A stretch of 64,000 nucleotides of DNA, taken from positions 37,707,021 through 37,771,020 of the forward strand of contig NC_031985.2 of NCBI RefSeq assembly GCF_001858045.2. The letters run 5' to 3'. This document shows, piece after piece, positions 1-11,403 of this stretch. Within the stretch, counting starts at the first letter, position 1. Each line of letters begins with the position of its first letter. The position numbers and the translations under genes are program-made. The notes under the pieces are model-generated. The model did no database searches. It was not told the origin of the DNA and saw nothing but the letters and a program-made list of their open reading frames with translations. The stretch comes from Oreochromis niloticus. Its lineage: Eukaryota > Chordata > Actinopteri > Cichliformes > Cichlidae.

Positions 1-469
1 CTACGTTGATGATACTGTTTGGCTTTAACAGGTATGATATGTTTGTCATGCTATTTTAAATCCGGTCCTGCAAGCGCATCCAAGAATAACATGCAACTTG
101 TTAGCTCAGAATTGTCGGTGAATGGTGAGCAGGGTCCGTTTCAGAAAGTGGGTTCTGTACCTGTACTCAGCCTCTCTCCGTCTCCTCCCCATCATTAACC
201 CCGTAGATTTAACCCAGTTTAGACTGACAAATATTTATTTTACCATCACATCACAATTCAAAATCACTGTGTTTAATTTGCAATTAGTGTATGGTCGTGT
301 TTAACATTTGCATGTCTGAGCCAGGGAAAAAAGTTTTTTTTGGTTAGAAAATCTGGCCCACCTTAGTGTGTAATTGAGTAGTCCTGCTATACATGGCCTT
401 TTTCTTCTGTCATTTATGTCAATACATCAAATAAAATACTTTGATCTTATATTATTAGCTGTTGTTTAT
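1..469. other. Unassigned AT-rich sequence
   Basis: No coding region, RNA gene or repeat family that I recognise. The short open frames here show no family motifs. Confidence 0.4.
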
Positions 470-1444
470 TTGCAAAGGTTATTCTCAACAGGGATGCTAG
501 ACAAAAACGGCGTTTTCTACAGACAGCCTAGCATACGCTCTCCACTTGCGAGTGAAAAAAGAAAAAGAAAAAACACCCCTTCCCTATTGGTGTTAGAGTT
601 TACCATGTCAGCCAATCAAAAAAATGATAAGACAACATGTGACATTTGGTTGTTTAGGGAGAAGGGGAAGTTTTTAGGAGTGACACCCGCGACGGAAAGC
701 GGGCGAGCGAAAGAAAGAGAGAGAGAGAGTTTTCATATGTGAGACATTAGTGACGTTTAGCGTGTTTGGAGGCTGTAGTTAGTTTGTTGTGTAGTTATTG
801 TTTTGTATTGTGTGTCGGTTAGACTGCTGAATTTCATATTTGATCTAAAAAAGCTGTCAAAGGCAGATTCCAGTGTAAACACTGTCTCCACATAGAAAAC
901 TGGACTGTTGCACCTCCAGTTGTCAGACCTGCAGGGTTTAGGACTGTGGTGTTCTCCTCTGTCTTATACTGAACACAAACTACATTTTTTGGACTGGCAC
1001 AAATAATTTGTGTGCCTTCTTATTTGATGCAGCACACTGATTGTTCTCTAAATAGATTTAAATGGTTATATAAAAAACGCCTGAGGCCTTGGCTGCATTT
1101 TTAGGTAAATAGTACCATATAACTTTGTTGTTTGCAAAACTTGTGCATAATTTTTAGAAATGTACAATTTCTATTTGCATTTCAAGTTATGAAAATGATT
1201 CGTTAAACATGTAAAAAAATATAACTTTTTTCTACTCGGATTCTGAATTTTTTGTCTGAATTTAGATCAACTGTGCTAATATAGTATACCAAAATGAAAA
1301 AAATAACTCAAATTTCAGATATTTGAGGTTGTGCTGTAAATAATGATACCAAACAAGGCAAGAAAAACATATTTTAAAAGTGAAATATAGAAGTAAAATC
1401 AAAAGTAGTCAAGAACGGCCAATTATACCCGGGACCCCAGAGGG
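470..1444 (+). mobile_element. piggyBac-like non-autonomous element, 5'-truncated copy
   Basis: The sequence aligns along most of its length with 60590-61616. Shared blocks include the AAAGAAAAAGAAAAAACAC run, GGTTATATAAAAAACG and the right terminus ACCCCAGAGGG, which is followed by TTAA at 1445-1448. TTAA targets and CCC...GGG ends are typical of piggyBac-type elements. The matching left terminus CCCTCTGGGGTC, present in the other copy, is missing, so the left boundary is approximate. There is no transposase, so it would depend on another element. The superfamily is inferred from the ends only. Confidence 0.55.
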
Positions 1445-1448
1445 TTAA

Positions 1449-1634
1449 AAAAAAGACTTGAAAGGACTTGAAATTCAAAGTTTCGGACTTGGGACTTGAC
1501 TTGAAAGTTGTCTGTCTTGACTTGCGACTTGACTCTGACTTGCTTGACTTTACTTGAGACTTGACTTGTGACTTGAGGATAAAGACTTGGGACTTACTTG
1601 AGACTTGCAAAACAATGACTTGGTCCCACCTCTG
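1449..1634 (-). mobile_element. hAT-like MITE fragment with iterated ACTTG motifs
   Basis: The stretch is made of irregular GACTTGA/ACTTGG iterations and ends in ACTTGGTCCCACCTCTG. The reverse complement starts CAGAGGTGGGACC, a terminus I recall from abundant fish hAT-type non-autonomous elements. Only one end is present. The 78-aa open frame across it is a by-product of the repeats. Confidence 0.45.
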
Positions 1635-1800
1635 GAAGCTAGTGGAGGACTAGAGTACGGGAGCAAGTGGGTCCCCGGGGCCTACTGGAGGGCAAGGTCC
1701 ATGCTGGATATGCAGTGGAGGGTAACTGCAGAAAAAGAAGCTAGTGGTGGACTAGAGCAGGGGAGCATGTGGGTCCCCAGGGCCTGCTGAAGGTCCGGAA
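1635..1800. repeat. Direct duplication of a ~55-bp segment
   Basis: GAAGCTAGTGGAGGACTAGA near 1634 recurs as GAAGCTAGTGGTGGACTAGA near 1738. Both are followed by GTGGGTCCCC(G/A)GGGCCT. The opposite LTR expected at the far end of the element is not seen here, so this end looks truncated. Confidence 0.6.
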
Positions 1801-2089
1801 AAAAACAGCACAACAAAACAGAGCACCAGGCCAGGGCGGGTTGAGGGGTCCAGGAAGCAGGGACAGAAACAACCAAAAGACAGGGAGCAAAAAATCCAGG
1901 AACACAGGAAAACAGATCAAAACAAAACCAAAACCAAACCAAATTAGATCTTAACATGAGCCCATGAAAAGTTCGGGGGGTCGACCCGGAGGTCGAAAGC
2001 ACAAGAGCCAAAACAGTTCAGGGGGCCGGCCGTGTGGACAGCTGCGGCAGCGGCAACGCAGGCAAAGCAAATCAGGAGGCCGGCCAAGC

Positions 2090-2275
2090 AGAAGGCAGCC
2101 GCAGCGACAGAGCAGGTCCGGAGGCTGACCACGCGGAGGGCAGCTGCGGCGACAGAGCAGGTCCGGAGGCCGTCCACACGGAAGGCAGCGACGGCAACAC
2201 AGCAGGTCTGGAGGCCAGCCGCGAAGCCAGCAGTGGCGGCAACAAAGCAGGTCTGGAGGCCGGCCGCAAATCCAA
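2090..2275. repeat. ~51-bp minisatellite in LTR internal region
   Basis: Three to four imperfect units share the core ACAGAGCAGGTCCGGAGGCC with GCAGC(T/G)(G/A)CGGC spacers. Both strands stay open here because of the repeat composition. Confidence 0.7.
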
Positions 2276-2393
2276 CGGCAGCGCCGAACTCGTTCAGGAG
2301 GCCGCCCTCGACGGCCATGATGTCCAACTAGAGGCCTGGAAGGCAGCCGGCAAAGGCGAGGTGGAACAGGCCGAGTTGGATCTGACGGCAGTG

Positions 2394-2545
2394 TAGCAAC
2401 CGCAGGAACAGGCCGAGTTGGATCTGATGGCATTGTAGCTTCCGCAGGAACAGGCCGAGTTGGATGTGATGGCAGTGTAGCAACCGCAGGACCAGACGAG
2501 GCGGGACCAGATGAGGCGGGACCAGACGAGGCGGGACCAGACGGC
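2394..2545. repeat. Short tandem repeats (45-bp and 15-bp units)
   Basis: About three units containing AACAGGCCGAGTTGGATCTG are followed by four GACCAGACGAGGCGG-type 15-mers. Unit lengths are multiples of three, so the surrounding reading frame is kept. Confidence 0.7.
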
Positions 2546-2689
2546 AGCATGGCAGCTGCGGAACCAGACGCTGCAGGCGACAGTTTGGAAGTTGCAGGTG
2601 GTGATGCTGCAGGCAACGGTGTGGAAGTTGCAGGTGGTGGAGCAGGTGGTGGCTGAACAGACTCCAAAGAGCCCTCAGCAGACACGGCT

Positions 2690-3010
2690 GGGTCCTCCAG
2701 GACCCCCAGCTGATGAGGTGTGATGCTGGATGGGCTCCTCGGACCCACCAGCTGACGAAGCATGATGCTGGTCAGGCTCCTCAGAACCTCCAGCTAACGA
2801 GGCATGATGCTGACTGGGTTCTCCTGAACCCCCAGCTAACTTGGCTTGAGGCTGGACGGGCTCCTCAGAACCTCCAGCTAACGAGGCATGATGCTGGCTG
2901 GGTTCTCCTGAACCCCCAGCTAACTTGGCTTGAGGCTGGACGGGCTCCTTGGGCCCTCCAGCTGACGTGGCATGATGCTGGCTGGGTTCTCCTGAACCCC
3001 CAGCAGAAAC
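2690..3010. repeat. ~45/90-bp coding minisatellite
   Basis: Units such as CCTCCAGCTAACGAGGCATG alternate with GAACCCCCAGCTAACTTGGC. The two alternating 45-bp types give a 90-bp higher-order unit. On the minus strand they encode the AGGS(G/E)EP repeats. Confidence 0.75.
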
Positions 3011-5366
3011 AGAAGACGGCTGCACGGGCCCCTCGGGCCCTCCAGTGGAGACAGAAAGCTGAACAGGTCTCTCTGACACTCCAGCGGAGACAGACACCGA
3101 ACCAGCATGTACGGAGACCTCTGGCAATGTGGACACTGGCTGGAGCTGAGCGGCACATTGGCTTGGCTCAGGCAGCGACAGTGGGATGCAGTCCTCAGAG
3201 GGCTGAAAGTGTTCTCCAACACACCCAGCAGAGGACAGAGGTGGATGGGTGAGCTCACTAGAACTCTCAGCGGGTGCTGACTCCTGAGACTGCTCAGATG
3301 AGTTCCCAGGTGAAGCTGCTGGCGCTGGCGTCTTGACCTCTAGGGGTCCAGAGTTGGCTGGTGGCTGACACCCAGCCTCTGGGGAGAACCTGGAGGGAGT
3401 TACTGTCTCAAAGAAGACCAGCTTTTGAGAACCAGCAAAGGTTTTTGTGAAGTGTGTTCCCTGCTTAGGATGAGACGGTGAGGATGGTGGCTGAATCAAT
3501 GAGTGGGCTGACAGCTGAGCTAGCGGCAGCTGAACAGGGGACTGAGCTAGCGGCAACTGACGTAATGGTTGAGATGATAATGGTGGTGGAGTAGGTGGCT
3601 GGGCTACTGGCCGGGTGGCTAACTAGGCTACAGGTAGCGGGGCTGAAGACTGAGCTACAGATAGCGGGGCTGATTGTGGTGGAGGTGTAACAGGTGGTGG
3701 TGTGGCTGACTGAATAAAGGGCAGCTGGGCTGCTGACTGAGCTTCTGGCCGGGAAGTGACTGACACAAAATCACCAGGCTCACAGTAGACAGATTCACAA
3801 GAAATTAATTTGGGCTTAGAAGGAATAAAACAAACAGAGTCCTTAATTAAGCTTGTGTTAGATTGTTTCATCTTGGACCGTTTTGCAGTTTTAACAACTC
3901 CTGCCTCTGAAGGAACACAAGATGCACAGTTCTTTGAACCCAGAGGGAAACAATTATTCTTGAAACAAACACTCCTTTGATTCTCAGAAACAGGAGCTCT
4001 GGGGTTCATAATACTAGCTTTAGCAGCCTTGGTGAAAATAGTCTGTGTATTCCCTGACACGAAAGGCGGAGGAACGAAGTCTTTCTCACTCACCCCAGCT
4101 GGGCATCCACAAGGGAAGTTGGACTCCTGTTGGAGCCGGGGGCGCAGATCGCACGTACGTGAAATTCTTGGACCGGCGCAAGACGGACAAAAGCGAAAGC
4201 ATTTGCCAAGAATGTTTTCATTAACAACCATGACAGAGGAAGAGAAAGATGGGTGGGTGAAGTCTGTTTGAACAGCAGATCATCATCCTAACATGGTGTT
4301 CATTGAGGCGACCACTTGTTTCGTTACATCTTAAATAATATCCTCGGTGGAGGAGGGAGCGGAGGTACTGGACGGCGGCAGGGAAAAACTCTGGCGTGGC
4401 TGCTCCGGCTGTGGTATGGACACACTGGGAGAGCCGGGTGGCACGATGATAATCCCCAACATCCTGTAGAACGCCTGTGCAGGTGTGAGCTGGCTGCCCG
4501 CGGGCTCATAGTAATCCTCCCGGGGCCGGCCAACTGCAGTCTCAGGAAAACCAGTCTCATTTACAGCAGTCATGGGTGAGCCAGGAAAAACATCATTTCC
4601 CTCACTTGCTGCACAGAAAACAGAACTAGAAAAAATAGTCCTTGTGTCAGAGTAAGTGTTCTTTTCACTCACCACAGCCGGCAGTTCTAAAGTCCCAACA
4701 TCCGGCTGTGGGGTGACGCACCGGCGGCGCGAACGTCGCTTCCTTCTCGGAGACAGCTCCAACGGGCTGGGTAATTCCACGTCCAGCAGTTCGGACAACA
4801 CGTCCTCCGTTGAAGCAAGCAGGCGAGCGGTAGCGGCGGGGCGGTGAAGGTGAAGTTCATGGAGTATGAAATCTTGTATGAGTGCAGTGAGTCCAATAGC
4901 CAGGGGTGACCGGAAATAAGCTGCTGTAGCCTGGCTTCCACAGTGCCGAGAAATCCCTCTCTCTCATGCTACAGCCATAGGTTGACTAACCTGGAAGCAG
5001 AGTCAATTATGACCTTCCGAAGCTCCTTGGGAGGGGTGAATGCCGCTGGATCCATAATCTGGCTGGTCCGTACTGTCACGGCAAGTGAGAAGAGCCGTGT
5101 GGAAAAATAAAGGAGGATCCAAGTGCAGGCACTCACTGAGATGTGGAGTTGGTTTATTGAAAATAAAGCACACGGTGAAAAATGGCAAAACTGAACAAAA
5201 GCTAAACTAAACTGGGACAAAACTAAAACTACAAAACAGCAAACCAGAACATGAAGGAATGTAGACAAAGGTACATGATGGTGACAGCAGGGAAAACACA
5301 CAGTAGATACGCAGTAGATTCACAGACGGACCAGCGACTACAACAAAAGAAGACACAACTTAAATA

Positions 5367-7011
5367 CAGGGTGGGCTATTTTATATGGATACACCATAAT
5401 AAAATGGGAATGGTTGGTGATATTAAAGTCCTGTTTGCGGCACATTAGTATATGTGAGGGGGCAAACTCCTCAAGATGGGTGGTGACCACGGTGGCCATT
5501 TAGAAGTCGGCCATCTTGGATACAACTTTTGTTTTTTCAATAGGAAGAGGGCCATGTGACACATCAAACTTATTGGTAATGTCACAAGAAAAACAATGGT
5601 GTGCTTGGTTTCAACGTAACTTTATTCTTTCATGAATTATTTACAAGTTTCTGACCACTTATAAAATGTGTTCAATGTGCTGCCCATTGTGTTGGATTGT
5701 CAATGCAACCCTCTTCTCCCACTCTTCACACACTGATAGCAACACCGCAGGAGAAATGCCAGCACACACATCCAGTATCCGTAGTTTGAGGTGCTGCGTA
5801 TCTCGTATCTTCACACCATAGACAATTGCCTTCAGATGACCCAAAAGATAAAAGTCTAAGGGGGTCAGATCGGGAGACCTTGGGGGCCATTCAACTGGCC
5901 CACGACGACCAATCCACTTTTCAGGAAACTGTTCATCTAGGAATGCTTGGACCTGGCACCCATAATGTGGTGGTGCACCATCTTGCTGGAAAAACTCAGG
6001 GAACGTGCCAGCTTCAGTGCATAAAGAGGGAAACACATCATCATGTAGCAATTTCAAATATCCAGTGGCCTTGAGGTTTCCATTGATGAAGAATGGACCC
6101 ACTATCATTGTACCCCATATACCACACCAAACCATCACTTTTGTTGTTTCAACAGTCCTGGAGGGATCCATCCAATGTGGGTTAGTGTCAGACCAATAGC
6201 GGTGGTTTTGTTTGTTAACTTCACCATTCACATAAAAGTTTGCCTCATCACTGAACAAAATCTTCTGCATGAACTGAGGGTCCTGTTCCAATTTTTGTTT
6301 TGCCCATTCTGCAAATTCTGTGCGCCAATCTGGGTCATCCTCGTTGAGATGCTGCAGTAGCTGGAGTTTGTAAGGGTGCCATTTGTGAGTAGCTAATATC
6401 CGCCGAAGGGATGTTCGACTAATGCCACTCTCCAGTGACATGCGGCGAGTGCTACGCTGTGGGCTCTTGCTGAATGCAGCTAGGACAGCCACTGATGTTT
6501 CTTCATTAGTGACAGTTTTCTTGCGTCCACATTTTGGCAAATCCAACACTGAACCAGTTTCACGAAACTTTGCTAACTGTACCATGGGAGATGGGTGGTC
6601 TCGTAGGGTGTCTTGCATTGAAATCTGCTGCAATGACCCAGTTACTGCGTTCACCAGATATCAACACAATTTCGATCCGGTCCTCACGTGTTAACCTCTT
6701 CGACATGTCAATGGCTGTGAACAAAGAGAAACTTGTAAATAACTCATGAAAGAATAAAGTTACGTTGAAACCAAGCACACCATTGTTTTTCTTGTGACAT
6801 TACCAATAAGTTTGATGTGTCACATGGCCCTCTTCCTATTGAAAAAACAAAAGTTGTATCCAAGATGGCCGACTTCTGAATGGCCACCGTGGTCACCACC
6901 CATCTTGAGGAGTTTGCCCCCTCACATATACTAATGTGCCGCAAACAGGACTTTAATATCACCAACCATTCCCATTTTATTACGGTGTATCCATATAAAT
7001 AGCCCACCCTG
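5367..7011 (-). mobile_element. Mariner-like (Tc1/mariner superfamily, DDD) transposon with long TIRs
   Basis: The termini are CAGGGTGGGCTATTT at 5367 and AAATAGCCCACCCTG ending at 7011, flanked by the TA duplication (5365-5366 and 7012-7013). The inverted repeats extend about 285 bp, to GAAACTTGTAAATAA near 6733, with only scattered mismatches. The interior is almost entirely the minus-strand transposase. It sits inside the LTR, so it arrived later. Confidence 0.9.
5659..6706 (-). pseudogene. Mariner-like transposase, DD36D, one frameshift
   Basis: This would cut and paste the surrounding 1.6-kb element in the nucleus. The start is the ATG at 6704-6706 (MSKRLTREDRIEIV), which opens an N-terminal helix-turn-helix-like region. 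A small indel near 6565-6590 shifts the frame just after HGTVSK. The rest is open to 5659. The catalytic motifs are LFSDEANFYVNG, FFQQDGAPPHYG and WPPRSPDLTPLDFY. All three acidic residues are aspartates, with 36 residues between the second and third. The length, about 348 codons, fits the superfamily. The PPRSPDLTPLDF motif resembles insect and fish mariner-like proteins often annotated as Tc3-like. One lesion suggests fairly recent activity. Confidence 0.85.
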
Positions 7012-7396
7012 TACACACAGAAGAACACAGGGAGATAACACACAGGTGGGGAACACAGCTGGAAGTAATAAGGGCTAATGAGACAGGGGGAGAAGTAAAA
7101 CTGAACACGCTGACATCACACATGAACATGAACCTTCAAAGTAAAACAGGAAACAGGACACACTTTACTAAGACATGGACTAGACAGAGAGAGACAGACT
7201 AGACACTGAACTAAACCTACACTAAACATGAGACACAACCCTAAGAACTAATCCCTCACCAGAATAACTAAAACATAGATTTATCATAATAATCAAAGCA
7301 CCAGAGAAACCAAAAACAATCCATAATGCAAATATAAACCAAAACATAAGAACTTAAAATATTGGGTCAAAACTGACCCAGAACCGTGACAGCAAG

Positions 7397-7865
7397 TAGG
7401 GGTGGGGTTCCTCTGCTTTGGCCTGCCTCGTATTCCAGGCCGGCTGGGTACGGCCCTCTGCCTCCTCTGACTACTTGGCCAAGTGAATCCTCTGCCAATA
7501 TCTCTTTATATCTCTGTTCATTGTTGCACTGTCCTTATGACTGTGTGAACTTTAGTTCTCCATCTCCCTTCTCCAAGTCCCCCAGTAAATTTGTATCTCA
7601 TGGAGATTTGTACTGTTTGTGATTTCCTTGCTCATTTCGGTTTTTGTTCCTGTGTATTTTGAACTTTCAGCAATAAATGCTAAATGAGGTTGACTCGTGC
7701 CTGCCATAGTCACAGACTTTCTTTAAAATTTCTCTATCAACATCAGAGCAAAGCCAACATCGCATCTGTAGAGCTCTTTCTCAGCATGAAGCCATACTGT
7801 TGCTCACTGATCATCACCTTTCGTCTTAACCTTGTTTCAACAACTTTCCCATATCTTCACTTATT
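7397..7865. other. Unassigned sequence beside the LTR
   Basis: Pyrimidine-rich, with AATAAATGCTAAATG near 7670, so it may be the 3' end of some transcript or element. No protein motif seen. Confidence 0.3.
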
Positions 7866-8320
7866 AGTCCTTTATTTATCCAGGTAAAAATCTCATTTAC
7901 ATTAAAATCTCATTCCCAAGAGAGACCTGGCATCATGGCAGCAAAAGTCAAAAACACATGCATCAGAATAACAATTAAAAAAAAATACAACAGTCTGTAC
8001 AAACATGAAAAATATACAATAACAGATCAGGAAGGCTGGCTCTGTGGTCAGCATAAAGCTGGAAACTGATGACAATGACAGAGAAGAGGACACTACAAAA
8101 ACGGCTAGACATTATGGACAATGTTGGGTATCCTCTGCATATAGACATAAACAACCAGAGGAGTCTCCTCAGCGAACGATTGCATCTCCCATAATCTTGG
8201 ACCAACAGACTCCTTTGTCCCACATCAAACTGTTTAACTCCTTGCTGGGGGGGAGGGGAAACAGGAGGACGGGGGGGGGGGGGGGGGGGGGGGGGGGGAC
8301 AGTAGTGTTTGCACTAACCA
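7866..8320. repeat. Interspersed fish repeat with a 28-base G run
   Basis: It opens with TTTATTTATCCAGGTAAAAA...CAAGAGAGACCTGGC, a motif I recall from dispersed fish repeats. It ends in G-rich sequence with a homopolymer of 28 Gs at 8271-8298. No coding function supported. Confidence 0.4.
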
Positions 8321-8649
8321 AACACTAAAATAGAACGAATCACTGTGCAATAGACTGACAATAGTCGAAATACGGTGCAATAGACATTTGTATGCTACAT
8401 CTCATTATGAAGTGTATTAAATCTCTATTTACATCTCTGTCATATCACAGATTCATGGTATGGCACTTTAGTGTTTGTCCTCTGTAGTTACTACAGCTCT
8501 GCACTATACCCTTATTCTTGAAAATTCATACTAGTACTGGACAGCTGGAAGGCCACCCTGCTGCATGTATTTGGTTTGTTTTGTTTGTTTCTTTGTTGTT
8601 CCCATTGAGCTGATCTTGAGGCGCTGCATGGAGACAGCCAGTTTGGTCT

Positions 8650-9840
8650 CAAAGTCAAAGTCAAAGTAAACTTTATTGTCACCTTGCTATATACAGTACA
8701 GTATATAGAGACGAAAAGACAAGGCCCCAGTTCTATTCAGTGCAAGAGACAAACAATACATATAAAAAGAGTAAGAAATAAATATACACTTAATTGCCCC
8801 TTGGCAATTTCTGATTCTGATTCTGATAAGGTAAAAGGTCAAAGGTATAACTATACACTTTAAGACTAAGGTAAAAGGATCAATAACAGTTAAAAATTTA
8901 CAATTCACAGTTGAATGATTTAAAGTGACCTTTAAATGGTATAAAATGACCGGCGTAGCAGCTTAGCAGGGTAGCAGCTTTACAGTTTACAGTATGAGTG
9001 ATTTAAAGTGACCTTGAAGTAATTTGAAGTGACCAGTGTAGCAGCTTGTAAACATGGACAGGATTCTTGAGAGTAAGGATTGTCCATAGAGCAGCATCTG
9101 CACTTCAAAGGCAGTGGTATGTGGAGTGCAATAGAGTCAGTTAACGGTTTGTGTGGGTGTTTGTGGTGGGGGGGAGTGGGGGAGCCGGTAGTGAGTTCAA
9201 GAGTTTGATGACTTGTGTGAAAAAGCTATCTCGCAGTCTGGAGGATCGGGCCCCAATGCTGCGATAGCGTGTGGCGTATGGGAGAAGGGGAAAAGTCCAT
9301 GTGCGGGGTGTGAGGGGTCAAGCACAATGCAGGAGGCCTTACTGATGCAGCGCTTGTGAACGATGTCCTGTAGCACATGGAGGGATGTTCTGATGATCTT
9401 GGCGGTTGCTTTAACAATCCGATGTAGCTGGTTTAGGTCGGCGAGTTACCGAACCACACGGGGATGCAGCTGGTCAGAACGCTCTCTATGGTGCCCCTGT
9501 AGAACAGGGTGACGGTGGGAGAAGAAAAGTTGGCCCGCTTCAGTTGTCTGAGGAAGTGGAGGCGCTGCTGGGCCTTTTTGGTGATGGAGGTGGTGTTGGT
9601 GGTCCAGGTGAGGACGTCTGAGATGTGAACTCCCAGGAACTTAATGCTGTTGACGGTCTCTAGCGTGGAACCTTGGATGCTGAGTGGTGTGTGTGGAGCG
9701 AGTCTTCCTGAAGTTGATGATCATCTCCCTGATTTTGTCAACATTCAGTGACAGGTTGTTTACACTGCAACAGAACGGCAGCTGTTGAACCTCATTTCTG
9801 TACGCTGAGTAGTCGTTGCTTCTGATGAGTCCTGTAGAAC
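8650..9840 (-). pseudogene. L2-type LINE, 3' part of reverse transcriptase ORF and 3' UTR
   Basis: Minus-strand translation in shifting frames gives FLGVHISDVLTWTTNT, KKAQQRLHFLRQLKRANF and FYRGTIESVLTSCIPVW, which are the segments that follow the catalytic YADD region in L2/CR1-type reverse transcriptases. A 63-aa open piece at 9226-9417 continues the C-terminus. The left end (8650-8700) has the AAAGTAAACTTTATTGTCA tail seen at the 3' ends of such elements. The catalytic core is absent, consistent with 5' truncation, and several frameshifts are present. It would have served target-primed reverse transcription. Confidence 0.75.
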
Positions 9841-10280
9841 ATGTGTTCTTAGTGGGCCGAGAACACAGCCCACTGTTGACATGGCAGTGTCAATAAGTGT
9901 GCATGAGTTTCTCTTCAAGCCATGTATGTTTTAATGTGATTATATCACAAGTTGTTCACAGATCTGGACATTGGTCTCAGTAAACTTTTATACAATCCAG
10001 ATTTTTTTTTTCCAACATGTTATGGAGTTATCTTAACCTTTCTTATCTCAACCTCAACTTCAACCTCTCAACTACAATCAACTAAACCTGGCCTGCTCTG
10101 CTAAGCCAGCTCCTCTGACTGAGCCTGCTCTGGTAACTTGGCCTGCTTAACAAATAATCCTCATAAATATACATCTATTGGTATTTCCAAATGACATTAG
10201 AGATGACTGCTTTATTGTAGTTAAAAAAAAAAATTACTACAATTCCAAAATCTAAGTTGATTGATTTGAGTTGATTTGTC
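9841..10280. other. Unassigned sequence
   Basis: AT-rich with a few short direct repeats (CCTGCTCTG near 10090-10130). No gene or recognised element. Confidence 0.3.
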
Positions 10281-10768
10281 ATTACACGTTAATTTAAACA
10301 TTTCTCTGAGCAAGTCTTTTTTCATGACGTAGCTCTAGTTAACTGGAAACAGATAAAATTGATAGTCTCTAGTGATGATGCTGTTACCTTTTTTCATTTG
10401 AATATTAAATACACATGCTTCATTCAAAAAGCTGAGAATTAAAAATAGGGATAATCTCTGGTTTACAAAGGATTTGGCTGATTTGCTGCTTGAGTGGTCA
10501 GTTGCTAGAAAAACCAAGTCTGCATCTGATTGGCAGTACTTTCATGAACTTAGAAACAAAAGTACTTCACTTATCGGAAAATCTAAGTCTAGTTATTGTT
10601 TACATCTAACTACAGGCACCTACAGTGACCATTCTAAGTTTTGAAAGTCAATTAAAAGGCTACAAAAAAAGCCTGCTTCCAGTCTTCCTCAGAAATTGAA
10701 ATATAGTAACACTTTTACTAATCATAAAAAGGATATGTCGAATCTATTTAATGTTTATTTCTCCAGGG
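10281..10768 (+). pseudogene. LINE fragment between endonuclease and RT (CR1/L2 type)
   Basis: Plus-strand frames give FFHDVALVNWKQI, NLWFTKDLADLL, ARKTKSASDWQYFHELRN and SKFKSIKRLQ-like peptides. This linker joins the endonuclease to the reverse transcriptase in fish LINE ORF2 proteins. Frames are broken by short indels. No catalytic motif is included. The fragment stops abruptly at CTCCAGGGCTGG near 10768. Confidence 0.6.
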
Positions 10769-10868
10769 CTGGCGTACCTGGAGAACAGTGTTCTCAATTT
10801 GGAGCAGTATACCCAGATGAACGATGTCATCATCCCTTGGCTTCACATCAAACCCCGGTCATACGCTG

Positions 10869-11402
10869 TCATGGCCACATCTGACCCGATGTTTTGAGTT
10901 TTGACATTCTGTATTAGGTTCATTTGTATTCTTAAGATCCCTAGGTTCCGTATAGTTGATTAGATTTCCCCTTGTGTCTTTGCCCTCTGTCTCCTTTTGT
11001 GTGTCTTTGTTTATTTAATTGTAAATTCTTGTGCCTTTTTTCCCTTGTGTTTTATTCCATCATGTTTATCACGTTTCCCCAGCCTGTTTTGTCTGTGCTC
11101 TCCCCGTGCTCTCTCTCCCCCCTCCTGTCTGCTTGTGTCCTTCCTGTGTTACATTTAAGCTCCGCTGCTTGGGTCAGTATTTTCCATGTCCTCCCTGTCT
11201 TGTTATGTGTAATTGTCCTCAGCTGTGCTCCTCGCGTGTTCCCACGTCCCTCATTGCCTTCTGTGTATTTATGTCATCCCTCATGCTGTGCATGTCCCTA
11301 GTGTGCCTCTCTGTGAAGTTTAGTTTATATTTTCCCAGTCTACTTTAGTTTTGTATCGCTCAGTTCATTCCCATGTGTTGTGAGTCCTGCATTTTGGGTC
11401 GA
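10869..11402 (+). mobile_element. LTR-like fragment
   Basis: It starts TGTCATGGCC and is C/T-rich on the plus strand, ending GTGAGTCCTGCATTTTGGGTC, a composition and 3' motif like other fish LTRs in the window (34508-35248). The expected CA terminus and a target duplication are missing. The 105-109-aa open frames across it are compositional and not proteins. Confidence 0.45.
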
Positions 11403-11403
11403 A

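Larger units (their letters stand above)
1951..5055 (-). pseudogene. Long gag-position reading frame of an LTR element, proline/glycine-rich with tandem repeats, no pol
   Basis: Reading leftward, translation can start at the ATG at 5053-5055, 18 bp inside the LTR, the usual gag-start position in fish LTR elements of this type (peptide begins MDPAAFTPP). An in-frame TAG lies at 4969-4971. The frame shifts near 4800, runs in one frame from 4801 to 2675 with in-frame stops near 4330, 4250 and 3620, and shifts again near 2700. A basic cluster (SPRRKRRSRRR) lies near 4750. From 3100 to 2690 it encodes about nine ~15-residue units of the type AGGSGEPSQHHA. I see no zinc knuckle, protease, reverse transcriptase or integrase motif. 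It could be a non-autonomous element's gag or a captured host-like sequence. Function unknown. Confidence 0.5.
5074..7391 (-). mobile_element. LTR of a fish LTR retrotransposon, interrupted by a mariner-like element
   Basis: The plus strand begins TGTCACGG at 5074 and ends CCGTGACA at 7384-7391, matching the ends of the solo LTR at 34508-35248. Without the 1645-bp insertion and its TA duplication it is about 670 bp. In minus orientation, AATAAA-type signals lie in the segment next to 5160 and the gag-position ATG follows 18 bp beyond the LTR. This is therefore the 5' LTR of the element extending left to about 1635. No second LTR is seen. Confidence 0.75.

Noticed and set aside
374..742. 122-aa plus-strand open frame
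   Set aside because: It lies in the piggyBac-like repeat and a near-homologous frame in the second copy is not conserved. No motif.
1374..1634. ACTTG iterations as a CRISPR-like or satellite array
   Set aside because: Units are irregular and very short with no spacers, and the stretch ends in a hAT-type terminus. The genome is eukaryotic.
2032..3252. Plus-strand open frames of 99-179 aa
   Set aside because: They are mirror frames of the coding minisatellites on the minus strand.
10972..11348. Cysteine/leucine-rich open frames of 105-109 aa
   Set aside because: They arise from C/T-rich LTR sequence. No start context or family similarity.
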